Origin: JAOAPY01 sp038237475
GTDB lineage: Bacteria; Acidobacteriota; Blastocatellia; Pyrinomonadales; Pyrinomonadaceae
Assembly (NCBI GenBank): GCA_038237475.1
Contig: JBBRYS010000006.1
Coordinates: 310,001 to 374,000, forward strand
Length of the DNA stretch: 64,000 bases
Direction of reading: 5' to 3'
The notes below the pieces were generated by a model. That model ran no database searches. It had not been told where the DNA came from and saw only the letters and a list, made by a program, of their open reading frames with translations. Below are positions 18,428 through 26,614 of the stretch, piece after piece. A program made the translations under genes and the position numbers. The stretch's first letter is position 1. The number at the start of each line of letters is the position of its first letter.

Positions 18428-19381
18428 ATGATTGAATACGTTTCCCACACCATCACCCACATTCGGCGCGAGCTCAGCAAGATTATTGTTGGCCAGGACG
18501 AACCTATCGAGCAGATCCTGGTCGCCCTGCTGGCAGAAGGGCATGCGCTGATTGAAGGCGTTCCCGGCACGGCCAAGACACTGACGGTCAAGACATTGTC
18601 CCGCATCATCCATGCGAACTTTGGGCGCATCCAGTTCACGCCCGACCTGATGCCGTCGGATATAACCGGCACCAATGTCTTTAATGTCTCTACGTCAACG
18701 TTCAATCTGCGGCGCGGACCGGTCTTCACGGATATCCTGCTGGCTGATGAAATCAATCGCACGCCGCCAAAGACGCAGGCGGCGCTACTCGAAGCAATGG
18801 AAGAACGACAAGTAACGATCGACGGCGACACTTATCCCCTCTCGCCGATCTTCACGGTGCTGGCGACTGAAAATCCGATCGAATACGAAGGAACCTATCC
18901 TCTCCCTGAAGCGCAGCTGGATCGTTTTCTCCTGAAGATTCTGCTGGACTATCCGGCCGCCGAACACGAACGGCAAATCGTTGCGAACTGGGATGCAGGT
19001 TTCAACTCGCGCCGTCTGGACCAGGTTGAAATTGAACCGCTCGCCGATGCTGATGCCATCTCGCGCTGTCGTTACGACGTGCGCAGCACGCACATGGAGC
19101 CAGGCGTGCAAGCCTACGTAGTGGACATTGTCAGGCGCACGCGTACTCATCCATTCGTTCACTATGGAGGCAGTCCGCGCGCTTCGGTGGCGCTACTGTT
19201 ATGCGCTAAGGCGCTGGCGGCGATACGCGGCCGCGACTTTACGACGCCTGACGACGTGCGTGACATAGCCCGTCCGGTGTTGCGACATCGCCTAGTGCTG
19301 CGTGCGGAAGCAGAACTGGATGGCGCCACTCCGGATGCCGTTATTACCGATATCTTAAGGAGTGCGGAAGTACCGCGCTGA
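18428..19381 (+). CDS. MoxR family AAA+ ATPase
   Basis: 317 residues, the usual size for MoxR ATPases (AAA_3 plus lid). Walker A is GVPGTAKT (about residues 43-50), Walker B is ILLADEIN (about 104-111), sensor 1 lies in TVLATENPIEYEGTYPLPEAQLDRF, and arginine-finger/sensor 2 positions lie in the SPRASVALLLCAKALA region. These proteins act as chaperones that activate or assemble VWA-domain or oxidoreductase partners. The DUF58 gene follows 30 bp downstream, the classical arrangement. No clear Shine-Dalgarno precedes the ATG at 18428. Confidence 0.92.
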   Translation: MIEYVSHTITHIRRELSKIIVGQDEPIEQILVALLAEGHALIEGVPGTAKTLTVKTLSRIIHANFGRIQFTPDLMPSDITGTNVFNVSTSTFNLRRGPVFTDILLADEINRTPPKTQAALLEAMEERQVTIDGDTYPLSPIFTVLATENPIEYEGTYPLPEAQLDRFLLKILLDYPAAEHERQIVANWDAGFNSRRLDQVEIEPLADADAISRCRYDVRSTHMEPGVQAYVVDIVRRTRTHPFVHYGGSPRASVALLLCAKALAAIRGRDFTTPDDVRDIARPVLRHRLVLRAEAELDGATPDAVITDILRSAEVPR

Positions 19382-19411
19382 GCTTCTGATCGTTCACTCC
19401 CAGGCAACTCT

Positions 19412-20731
19412 GTGAAATTTGTCTTCACCAGGTTCTTCTATCTCCTGCTGGCACTCGGCCTGGTTCCGCTTTCGCTGTCATGGGCTCATTCATGGATGCG
19501 CTGGCTGGCCCTGGCCTACGATATTTTTCTGTTGCTGCTCGCCATCGTCGATGCGCGTATCAGTCGCCTGTCGCCGTCAATCGCTATTGGGCGCGAGTTC
19601 AGCGGCAGGTTCGCAGTAGGAGGCGAGAGTGAAGTTAGAGTACAAATCTACAATCGCACTGCCCGCCCCCTTTCACTGAGGATCAAGGATGAATACCCGC
19701 CCCAAATGAAATTGAGCGGCTTGCGCGCGGCTAGCCTGGTGGTCGAGGCACAGCGCTCAGCGGCCCTGCTTTATGTCCTGACTCCGCCGCGGCGAGGACA
19801 ATTCGAGTTTGGCCAGATTGTGGTTCGCTTTCGGTCGCGTCTCGGACTGGTTTGGCGCGAAACCCGAATCGGCACGCCGCAGACGGTGAAGGTGTACCCC
19901 AATCTGCGGCGGGCCCGTGAGGTTGAACTGAAGGCGTTGGGGGCTCGCTCGCTGGTAGCCTCGCATCGCAAGTCTTCCTGGCGCGGCGAGGGCCGTGAGT
20001 TTGAATCGCTGCGGGATTATGTGCGCGGCGATGAAATGCGCCACATCGCGTGGAGCGCCACTGCTCGTCGCGGTCGCATCACTACTCGCCAGTATCAGAT
20101 CGAACGGGACCAGAATATCTTGATCGCCATTGATGCCGGGCGGCTAATGACCGCCCGGATCGAGAACGAAACCAAACTTGATTCTGCCGTGCATGCGGCG
20201 CTGGCCCTGATGTCAGCCGCGGCAAGGGCTGGAGACAATGCGGGGCTTGTAGTCTTCGGCCGTCGCATCAGAGCATATTTGCCGCCCGGCCGCGGTCGTG
20301 AGCAGATGGACGCAGTGCTGGAGGCGCTCTATCCGATTGAGCCGGAGATGGTCGAGCCTTCGTACGCGCGCGCTTTTGAATTTATTGCCGCCAACACCAA
20401 GCGACGGTCATTGATCGTATTGCTGACCGATCTGGTTGATCAGGAAGGATCGAAAGAGTTGCTGAATTCGCTGCGGCTGCTGCGGCCGCGGCACCTGCCT
20501 TTAGTGGTAACCATTGCCGACCGGGATTTGAAATTAGTGGTTCGCGATGCACCGGCTACAGTCAGCGATCTGTTTACTCAATCAGTCGCCGAGGAGATCA
20601 TTCATCAGCGCGAAGCAGCGCTGCGTCTGGTTGAATCGCAGGGCGGACTTGCCCTTGATGTCACCGCCGCTGCGCTGGCGCCGGCCTTGCTTGAAAAATA
20701 TTTACAGGTAAAAGATCGGGGCCTACTGTAA
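19412..20731 (+). CDS. DUF58 (VWA-like) domain protein
   Basis: 439 residues from a GTG at 19412. Two N-terminal hydrophobic segments (FFYLLLALGLVPLSLSW and LALAYDIFLLLLAIVDA) anchor a beta-sandwich region (GGESEVRVQIYNRTARPLSLRIKDEYP). The DUF58 signature follows (GREFESLRDYVRGDEMRHIAWSATARRG), and a VWA-like fold with a degenerate metal site (ILIAIDAGRLM) after that. DUF58 proteins are the expected partners of MoxR. The start lacks a strong ribosome binding site, and coupling to moxR is plausible. It is the last plus-strand gene of the cluster. Confidence 0.9.
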   Translation: MKFVFTRFFYLLLALGLVPLSLSWAHSWMRWLALAYDIFLLLLAIVDARISRLSPSIAIGREFSGRFAVGGESEVRVQIYNRTARPLSLRIKDEYPPQMKLSGLRAASLVVEAQRSAALLYVLTPPRRGQFEFGQIVVRFRSRLGLVWRETRIGTPQTVKVYPNLRRAREVELKALGARSLVASHRKSSWRGEGREFESLRDYVRGDEMRHIAWSATARRGRITTRQYQIERDQNILIAIDAGRLMTARIENETKLDSAVHAALALMSAAARAGDNAGLVVFGRRIRAYLPPGRGREQMDAVLEALYPIEPEMVEPSYARAFEFIAANTKRRSLIVLLTDLVDQEGSKELLNSLRLLRPRHLPLVVTIADRDLKLVVRDAPATVSDLFTQSVAEEIIHQREAALRLVESQGGLALDVTAAALAPALLEKYLQVKDRGLL

Positions 20732-20788
20732 TGAGTTAGGGTGCCGACATACCTGACTTGCCCGGCGCCAAAAAACCTTCGTGCCTTT

Positions 20789-21751
20789 TCACTCCAATTC
20801 CTGCCGGCCCACCAGCAGTAGATAAGAATACAGCGCGATACCTGTGAGGGCTGCGATACTGAATTTGATCGCCGGATTAATCGGCGCGGGCGAGATGAAG
20901 CCTTCGATTATTCCAGCCAGCACAAGCAAGGGCATGACTCCCAGCATGAGCCGGACTCCCTGCATGCCGCGGAACTTGAGAGCATCGGCGCGCGATAAAT
21001 CGCCGGGCATGATCATGGCGCTGCCGATCATGAGGCCAGCGCCGCCCGCGATGAAAATGCAGGACAGCTCAATTACTCCATGCCCCGCCATGAAAGTCAG
21101 CAGATCGCCGCCGAACCCAGCTCGAAATGTCAGTGCTACTACGGAGGCAATGTTCGCGCCGTTGTAAGCCATGTAGAAAAGAGTGCCCACTCCGAGAAAA
21201 GCGCCGAAGGCAAACGTGTAAAAAGTGACACGAATATTATTGGTGAAGATGGCACTGGCACCCACCTGATTGGCCTCATTGAGCTGTTCCCACCAGTGCT
21301 TCTGGTTTGCGATGACGGTCTCGCGAAAGATGGGAGAGACTCCCATCAGCTCAGAGAATTCCTGATCGCGCCAGGTGCCAACAAACCCGATGGTGGAAAA
21401 GATCATGAAGACCACAAACGCGGCCGCGGTGAAGCGCCATGTATCACGGAACGTCTGCGGAAAGTCACGGATGAAGAACCTGGCAATTCGGTGTCCGCCC
21501 TGTGCGTCAGCTCGATAGATGCGGCCATGGGCCCGAATCACAAGGCTGTTGAGATAGTTGATCAAGCGCGGGTCGCGGGATTCAGCGCGGGCAACGGCCA
21601 GATCGGACGCCGCCCGCCGATAGCTGCGGCCCAGTTCGCGCACTTCTTCGCGATGCAGGCGCCGCAGCGTTGAGCGATCCAGCAAATTCAGCAACTCTTC
21701 CAGCCTTTGCCAGTCGTTCTTGCGTTCGTTAATGAAACGATCTATCGGCAT
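20789..21751 (-). CDS. SpoIIM-like (DUF95) membrane protein
   Basis: 320 residues with GGGAG upstream of the start. The N-terminal soluble helical segment (MPIDRFINERKNDWQRLEELL) is the hallmark of stage II sporulation protein M-like proteins in non-sporulating bacteria. About five or six transmembrane segments follow (for example FTAAAFVVFMIFSTIGFV, VTFYTFAFGAFLGVGTLFYMAYNG, IAALTGIALYSYLLLVG). The conserved motif GHGVIELSCIFIAGGAGL is present. In MoxR/DUF58 clusters this gene commonly sits alongside an RDD-family gene; here it opposes the DUF58 gene (57-bp gap). No sporulation genes are seen, so a sporulation role should not be inferred. Confidence 0.85.
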   Translation of the reverse strand: MPIDRFINERKNDWQRLEELLNLLDRSTLRRLHREEVRELGRSYRRAASDLAVARAESRDPRLINYLNSLVIRAHGRIYRADAQGGHRIARFFIRDFPQTFRDTWRFTAAAFVVFMIFSTIGFVGTWRDQEFSELMGVSPIFRETVIANQKHWWEQLNEANQVGASAIFTNNIRVTFYTFAFGAFLGVGTLFYMAYNGANIASVVALTFRAGFGGDLLTFMAGHGVIELSCIFIAGGAGLMIGSAMIMPGDLSRADALKFRGMQGVRLMLGVMPLLVLAGIIEGFISPAPINPAIKFSIAALTGIALYSYLLLVGRQELE

Positions 21752-22042
21752 TAGAAATTGCTCCCAGGTTGGGGGCAGGAGTCAGGGTACAGGGTCAAGC
21801 CGGAAGCTCGCCGGTAATCTATTAGTCCACCAGGCCTGACTTTGGCAAGCCGATTCCCTAAATCCAGCCGCTAAGCTGCCAATTACGTCTTGTGGAATCC
21901 ACCCGGCATGTGCTACCTTCCGTGACACTTCAAGCGGTGCACTTGCTTTCTGGCCAATCGCGGCACGCCAGTTAGCCCTAAGTTTCGGCCCACATTTAAA
22001 TAAGTTCCAACGAATCCAGCAGATTTGTGTGGAGATTAGAGC

Positions 22043-22681
22043 ATGCTCCAGGCCAACGCAACGGTTCAAGTGGATACCGACAAGCGAGTCGAGTCACCGT
22101 CCCCCTTGCACCCTTTAGGAATATCCAAAGAGACGTCCGGCGCCGCCCTGGTGCCGGCAGTAGCAAACGTACGTCTTACTCCCCCGCGTAAAGCTAATCG
22201 ACCCCAATTCCCTGCCACTCGAGTTACTGCCATCGCTGACAGTCAAACCCGGGTGCCGGTGGTGCTTGGTGAAGCAACCTTTCGCGGGACGATTCCCGTG
22301 GAAGGCATCATCAGCGGACAACCTGGAGCCAACGGTGCACTAAGCCTGCGCCAGCGTGGTCGCACCTTCTTTAGTAACGATCCGGAGTTGGACGGTGAAA
22401 TCAGCTTCATCGATATGTTGCGAGTCAATGGACATATTGCAGGCAGCGTGTATTCCAAAAAGGGAACTCTGATCGTTGACACTGCCGCGCAGGTCGACGC
22501 TGACATTGAAGTTTGTGTCGCGGTGATTGGTGGCGTGGTCAACGGAGATATCACCGCCCACCAAAAGGTTGAGCTTGGGCCCACCGCAAAAGTCTACGGT
22601 AACATCTGGACGCGTTCGCTGGAAATCAGGAGCGGAGCGATCTTCGAAGGTGTCTGCCAGATGATTGAAGACGAAAACTAA
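22043..22681 (+). CDS. bactofilin 1
   Basis: 212 residues: a polar, proline-containing N-terminal tail (about 70 residues) and a right-handed beta-helical bactofilin core. The repeating pattern is visible (VEGIISG, LRVNGHIAGSV, DADIEVCVAVIGGVVNGDITA, TAKVYGNIWTRSLEIRSGAIFEGVCQM). Bactofilins polymerise without nucleotide at the inner membrane, shaping cells or positioning proteins. GGAGATTAGAGC precedes the start. First of three adjacent bactofilins, and its N-terminal core contains an additional strand-rich segment (ALSLRQRGRTFFSNDPEL) not seen in the third. Confidence 0.9.
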   Translation: MLQANATVQVDTDKRVESPSPLHPLGISKETSGAALVPAVANVRLTPPRKANRPQFPATRVTAIADSQTRVPVVLGEATFRGTIPVEGIISGQPGANGALSLRQRGRTFFSNDPELDGEISFIDMLRVNGHIAGSVYSKKGTLIVDTAAQVDADIEVCVAVIGGVVNGDITAHQKVELGPTAKVYGNIWTRSLEIRSGAIFEGVCQMIEDEN

Positions 22682-22712
22682 CTTCCCTGAAAACCCGGCA
22701 AGCGGAAGATTG

Positions 22713-23258
22713 ATGATTAACGATCCCAGCAACCAGTTGGCGAGGGAAGCAGCTACCGAGCATGCCTTACCTGATAACGCCACGGCGAATGTCTATTCAG
22801 ACTTTGAAACCTGGCTCGAAACGCTCAAGCCGCGGCAGGCACTGCGTAAACAATCCCTTCAGCTCGACGACCATAAGCCCGATTTTTTTGTGGTCTGTAC
22901 CGCCGGCAGCAATTGCCGCATTTCCTTCGAGGGAGTTCTGCATATCGAGGGTTTTGTCTCAGCCGATATTCACTCTGAGAGCGGAACACTAATCACCGGT
23001 GAAGGACTTATAGATGGTGAGATTCGGGTAGGTGCGGCCTTCATTGATAGTTCCGTGATTGGAAATATTCACGCCAGCGAGCGTGTGGTGCTTTACTCAG
23101 AAGCAAAGGTGGCCGGCAATATCATCGCGCGGGCACTCTCAACCAAGGCTGGCGCCCTCATCGAAGGCGACTGTTTGATTGAGGAGAGCGTCAACCGGAC
23201 ATTGCTCCCGTTGAATAGCGAAGCGGCCCCTGAACTTAGCGATAAGTTTCAAGTTTGA
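22713..23258 (+). CDS. bactofilin 2 (divergent)
   Basis: 181 residues from the ATG at 22713, with GGAAG upstream. The frame is open back to a TTG at 22665, which would overlap gene 1 by 17 bp, but that start has no ribosome binding site. The core has recognisable bactofilin repeats (FEGVLHIEGFVSADIHSES, GLIDGEIRVGAAFIDSSVIG, AKVAGNIIARALSTKAGALIEG). It is the most diverged of the three. It contains two cysteines close together in VVCTAGSNC (about residues 60-70) that its neighbours lack. It probably co-polymerises or caps filaments of its neighbours; this is inference. Confidence 0.82.
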   Translation: MINDPSNQLAREAATEHALPDNATANVYSDFETWLETLKPRQALRKQSLQLDDHKPDFFVVCTAGSNCRISFEGVLHIEGFVSADIHSESGTLITGEGLIDGEIRVGAAFIDSSVIGNIHASERVVLYSEAKVAGNIIARALSTKAGALIEGDCLIEESVNRTLLPLNSEAAPELSDKFQV

Positions 23259-23546
23259 TGTCCAGCGACAGAGCGGCAGTGTTCCGAGTGTGAAGAACTC
23301 GGTCACTGCCGCTTCCGATTCTCTAAGTAGCTGGGATGAAATCGGATCCTTACATTTGCATTGCGACTATGGACAGGGACTCTCTGGTTTGTCTATTATT
23401 TGTGCCCCGCTTTGAGCGGACGGCCACCGAGCTAGCCAAAGCTAGTGAGTTCCATTTAAAAGCGCGTCTTTTCGTTGGTTCTTCCGACCCGATAGGCCAT
23501 CGGTTAGTCAACTTGTCGCGCCTTCACCCTAAATACGGAGGTAGTT

Positions 23547-24191
23547 ATGCTTAGGATTGGAAAGAACCCCAACGAAAACGAGCAACCGGACAAGCAGGAA
23601 AATACGGGATACAGTGCCCCGCGGAATTACGCGGCGACCCCCGTCGCTGATACTTCGGTTAAGCCTGCCGGTGACACGGGATCGTCAAGAGCCCTGACGG
23701 AAAGCGAATCGCTGGCCCGCGATATTAAGGAAGGGACTTTGGGCGGTTTCGTGGGTGGCGGCACCGTCGTGACTGGCGAAGCCAGTTTCAAAGCCATGAT
23801 GCGCATCGATGGCCAACTGTCCGGCCGTGTCAGTTCTACTGGGGGAACCCTGGTGATTGGGACCAATGGTCGGGTCGACGCTAATATTGAAGTTGCCGTA
23901 GCCACTGTGCATGGCACCGTCAATGGTGACATCATAGCGACGCAAAGATTGGAACTGGGCCGTTCAGCGAAAGTTAGCGGCAACATTCAAACTCCGTCTT
24001 TGATGATTGAACAGGGTGCGGTCTTCGAGGGTAGTTGCAAGATGACCCAACTGAGTGTTGCTGCCGATAAGAGCAAGAAGGCATTTACTCAGGAAGATCA
24101 GGTGCTCGACACGACGCGCATGAAAGCGGCAACTGCCGATAGACCAGGCAAGAGCTCCGACATTACAAACATTTCCGACGTCGCCAGCTAA
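23547..24191 (+). CDS. bactofilin 3
   Basis: 214 residues with a strong GGAGG ribosome binding site 5 bases before the ATG. The classic architecture is a polar N-terminal tail (about 80 residues), a compact core (GEASFKAMMRIDGQLSG through GSCKMTQ), and an unusually long polar C-terminal tail of about 45 residues. The core is closest to bactofilin 1 (compare TVHGTVNGDIIATQRLELGRSAKVSGNI with the matching part of gene 1). A separate promoter is possible in the 288-bp gap before it, which I otherwise find empty. A terminator follows at 24217. Confidence 0.9.
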   Translation: MLRIGKNPNENEQPDKQENTGYSAPRNYAATPVADTSVKPAGDTGSSRALTESESLARDIKEGTLGGFVGGGTVVTGEASFKAMMRIDGQLSGRVSSTGGTLVIGTNGRVDANIEVAVATVHGTVNGDIIATQRLELGRSAKVSGNIQTPSLMIEQGAVFEGSCKMTQLSVAADKSKKAFTQEDQVLDTTRMKAATADRPGKSSDITNISDVAS

Positions 24192-24216
24192 ACCCTCGCG
24201 ACATTTTTTCCTTCTC

Positions 24217-24249
24217 AAGGCGCTTCGATTAGTCGAGGCGCCTTTTTTT
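24217..24249 (+). terminator. Rho-independent terminator after the bactofilin genes
   Basis: A 12-bp stem AAGGCGCTTCGA with one T-G wobble closes on a TTAG loop (24217-24228 with 24233-24244) and is followed by a run of T residues. Confidence 0.9.
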
Positions 24250-24252
24250 CAA

Positions 24253-24359
24253 CCTGGGACCGCACGCTTCCAGCGTGCTGACTAAACGGAACAGACCTTT
24301 CTATCCTTACCAATGCCTCCTCCGCAGCTTGAGGCACGCTGGAAGCGTGCGGACCCAGG
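24253..24359. repeat. inverted repeat, REP/BIME-like
   Basis: Two 26-base arms, 24253-24278 and 24334-24359, are inverted and match at 25 of 26 positions (core CGCACGCTTCCAGCGTGC). Each arm is itself palindromic around GCACGC(TGGAA)GCGTGC. A 55-bp spacer separates them. This geometry is that of paired REP units mobilised by RAYT transposases, but no RAYT gene lies in the window. Confidence 0.8.
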
Positions 24360-24384
24360 GGACTCACCGATACAATGACGAGAC

Positions 24385-26598
24385 ATGAAAAATTCAAACA
24401 GTCGTAGACGCTGGCTCTGTTGTTTCCTTGTAGTCAGCGGAATTGTCTCTCAGGCTGCAGCACAGCATCGATCAAACAGCGATGTCTCTCTGCGAATCCT
24501 GCGCGCCGAAGACGAGCGCCGCTGGGATCCAGACCTGGAAACGCTGCTCACAGAGAAAGACAGCCAGCTGCGGATCCGTGCAGCTCTGGCTGCCGGTCGT
24601 ATCGGTGATGACCGTGCGGTGCCGGCGCTGATTTCCCTGCTGCAAAAAGACCATGACCCGAACGTGCGGGCCATGGCGGCCTTTGCGCTCGGCGAAATCG
24701 AATCTCCTGCGGCGACTGCAGCTCTGCAGCAAGCAGCGAGTAAGGACCAGAACGAACCCACAGCAGTACGGGCTCGGGCCGTTGAGGCGCTGGGCAAGAT
24801 CGCGGCCGCACTTCCAAAGTCTGAAGAGGCGCGTTCGTTGCCGATTAAGGCGACGATACATAATGTACTTGCTTTTGAGGCAGGAAGGCGCCCGGCCCCC
24901 GACATCGAAGTTATCGTCCTGGGCTTGACTGCGGTCCTGCGGGCCCGTCCAGAAAAGTCCGGCCCGGTGATCGCCAGGTTTTTGACTTATTCGGACGCGC
25001 ACATCCGTGCTAACGCAGCCAACACTCTGGGGCGGTTAAAGCTGAATGATGGAAACGCAGTTTTACGAAGGCTGGTCCTGACCGATGCGGATCCACTCGT
25101 GCGCGCCAATGCCGCGCGTGTGCTCGGCGTCACTGAAGATAAAGAGGCTTACAAAAATTTGCTCGACCGCTCTCTGAAGGATCCTGACCTTCGTGTCAGA
25201 GTCAGCGCCATTAGGGCGCTCGCGACATTCAAGGATTTACCAGTCGCCACAACACTCGTCGAGCGCGGTAATCTGCTCGTGCGCCAGTTCAAGTCCCAAC
25301 GCACCACTAACGAGTTGCTGGAAATAGCCGCTACTCTGGGCCGCCTGCTGCAGGGCACGCAAAATAAAACGGCCCTCTCACTACTGAAAGAAATGCGTAA
25401 CCTGGTCGGACCAGCGCCCGAGATTGAGATCGCTTTGGCGCGTATTTCACCGACCGGATATCTCGCTGACCTCGGCACTGGCAAGGAAGCCACCAGGAAT
25501 GTCCAAACAACGATACTCGTAAATTGGAAAGCGGCCGCGACTCTGGCCCAGGGACTTGGAGTTATTGCGGCACTGCCGGAATCAACTCTAAACAGACTGC
25601 AGACCGCCCAGCAGGCAGAGAACCTACTGCTGGCGCTACTTGATTATCGAAACTCCGGTCTGACCATCAACACCCTGGTCGCGGTTCACTCGGAATATGC
25701 GGTTCCCGAAATCCTGCGCGCGCTCGCGGCCTTCAAGCCAAAGAGTCTGGCAGAAGTCCTGCGCCGGCATCTCAGCGAGTCGGACATAGTTATTAGAGCG
25801 ACAGCGGCTGAGTTGCTGGGAGAGTTGCCGCCGAATGATGAGACTGCGCCGGCGCTCATTCGTGCACTGCCTGAGGCTTTGAATGACAAGGAAATGAACG
25901 ACGTGGCGCTTTCAATTCTGGATGCGCTTGGGAAGCAGAAAAGCGCGAACGCCGACAAGGCTGTAAAGTCAGCCCTCGAGTCCAATGATCAACTGGTCCG
26001 GCGCAAGGCCGTGGCATTACTGAAGGAGAATGGCGTCGGCGACTTCTCAGAGCGCATCGGCATCGTGCAAACGAAAAACACAACTGCTGATTACGAGCGC
26101 GCCCTGGCACGACGGGACAAGCAGGTGCGAGCCACAGTCAACACTACCAGTGGCAACTTCGTGATCGAATTCTTACCGGAGGCAGCCCCGCTAACTGTCG
26201 ATAATTTTGTAACACTCGCGCGCAAACATTACTTCGACGGACAGATTATTCCCCGTGTGGTTCCGAACTTTGTGATCCAGGCGGGCGATCCGCGCGGCGA
26301 TCAAAATGGCGGTCCCGGTTATTCCATTCGGTGCGAAATTAATGAGATGAATTACGAGCGTGGCGTAGTTGGTATGGCGCTGTCGGGCAAGGACACGGGG
26401 GGGTCGCAGTGGTTCGTGACTCACTCACCTCAGCCTCATCTCGACGGGGGTTATACTGTCTTTGGCAGAGTAGTGTCGGGTATGGATGTAGTCGACAGGA
26501 TCGTGCGGGGCGACGCGATCCGCTCAATCTCTATTTCCGAGAGGGCGCGTCCGGCAGCAAAGCGAGGAACGGCTGTAAAGAAAAGCCCGCAGGAATGA
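24385..26598 (+). CDS. HEAT-repeat/cyclophilin-type peptidyl-prolyl isomerase fusion
   Basis: 737 residues. Signal peptide MKNSNSRRRWLCCFLVVSGIVSQAAAQ is followed by a long array of HEAT/PBS-lyase-like repeats (for example RAALAAGRIGDDRAVPALISLL, AMAAFALGEIESPAATAAL, ANAARVLGVTEDKEAYKNLL). A cyclophilin domain starts at about residue 580 (RATVNTTSGNFVIEFLPEAA) and includes FVIQAGDPRGDQNGGPGYSI and GVVGMALSGKDTGGSQWFVTH. The typical Trp of human cyclophilin A, important for cyclosporin binding, is not evident, as in most bacterial forms. The protein would be an exported foldase with a protein-binding superhelix. The next gene starts 16 bp downstream. Confidence 0.88.
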   Translation: MKNSNSRRRWLCCFLVVSGIVSQAAAQHRSNSDVSLRILRAEDERRWDPDLETLLTEKDSQLRIRAALAAGRIGDDRAVPALISLLQKDHDPNVRAMAAFALGEIESPAATAALQQAASKDQNEPTAVRARAVEALGKIAAALPKSEEARSLPIKATIHNVLAFEAGRRPAPDIEVIVLGLTAVLRARPEKSGPVIARFLTYSDAHIRANAANTLGRLKLNDGNAVLRRLVLTDADPLVRANAARVLGVTEDKEAYKNLLDRSLKDPDLRVRVSAIRALATFKDLPVATTLVERGNLLVRQFKSQRTTNELLEIAATLGRLLQGTQNKTALSLLKEMRNLVGPAPEIEIALARISPTGYLADLGTGKEATRNVQTTILVNWKAAATLAQGLGVIAALPESTLNRLQTAQQAENLLLALLDYRNSGLTINTLVAVHSEYAVPEILRALAAFKPKSLAEVLRRHLSESDIVIRATAAELLGELPPNDETAPALIRALPEALNDKEMNDVALSILDALGKQKSANADKAVKSALESNDQLVRRKAVALLKENGVGDFSERIGIVQTKNTTADYERALARRDKQVRATVNTTSGNFVIEFLPEAAPLTVDNFVTLARKHYFDGQIIPRVVPNFVIQAGDPRGDQNGGPGYSIRCEINEMNYERGVVGMALSGKDTGGSQWFVTHSPQPHLDGGYTVFGRVVSGMDVVDRIVRGDAIRSISISERARPAAKRGTAVKKSPQE

Positions 26599-26614
26599 GC
26601 AGGAAATAATAGCG

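Noticed and set aside
18428..21751. Reading the SpoIIM-like gene as evidence of sporulation
   Set aside because: SpoIIM-like proteins occur widely beside MoxR/DUF58 in non-sporulating bacteria and no other sporulation gene is present.
23336..23554. 72-codon frame before the third bactofilin
   Set aside because: No ribosome binding site and it overlaps the well-supported start at 23547.
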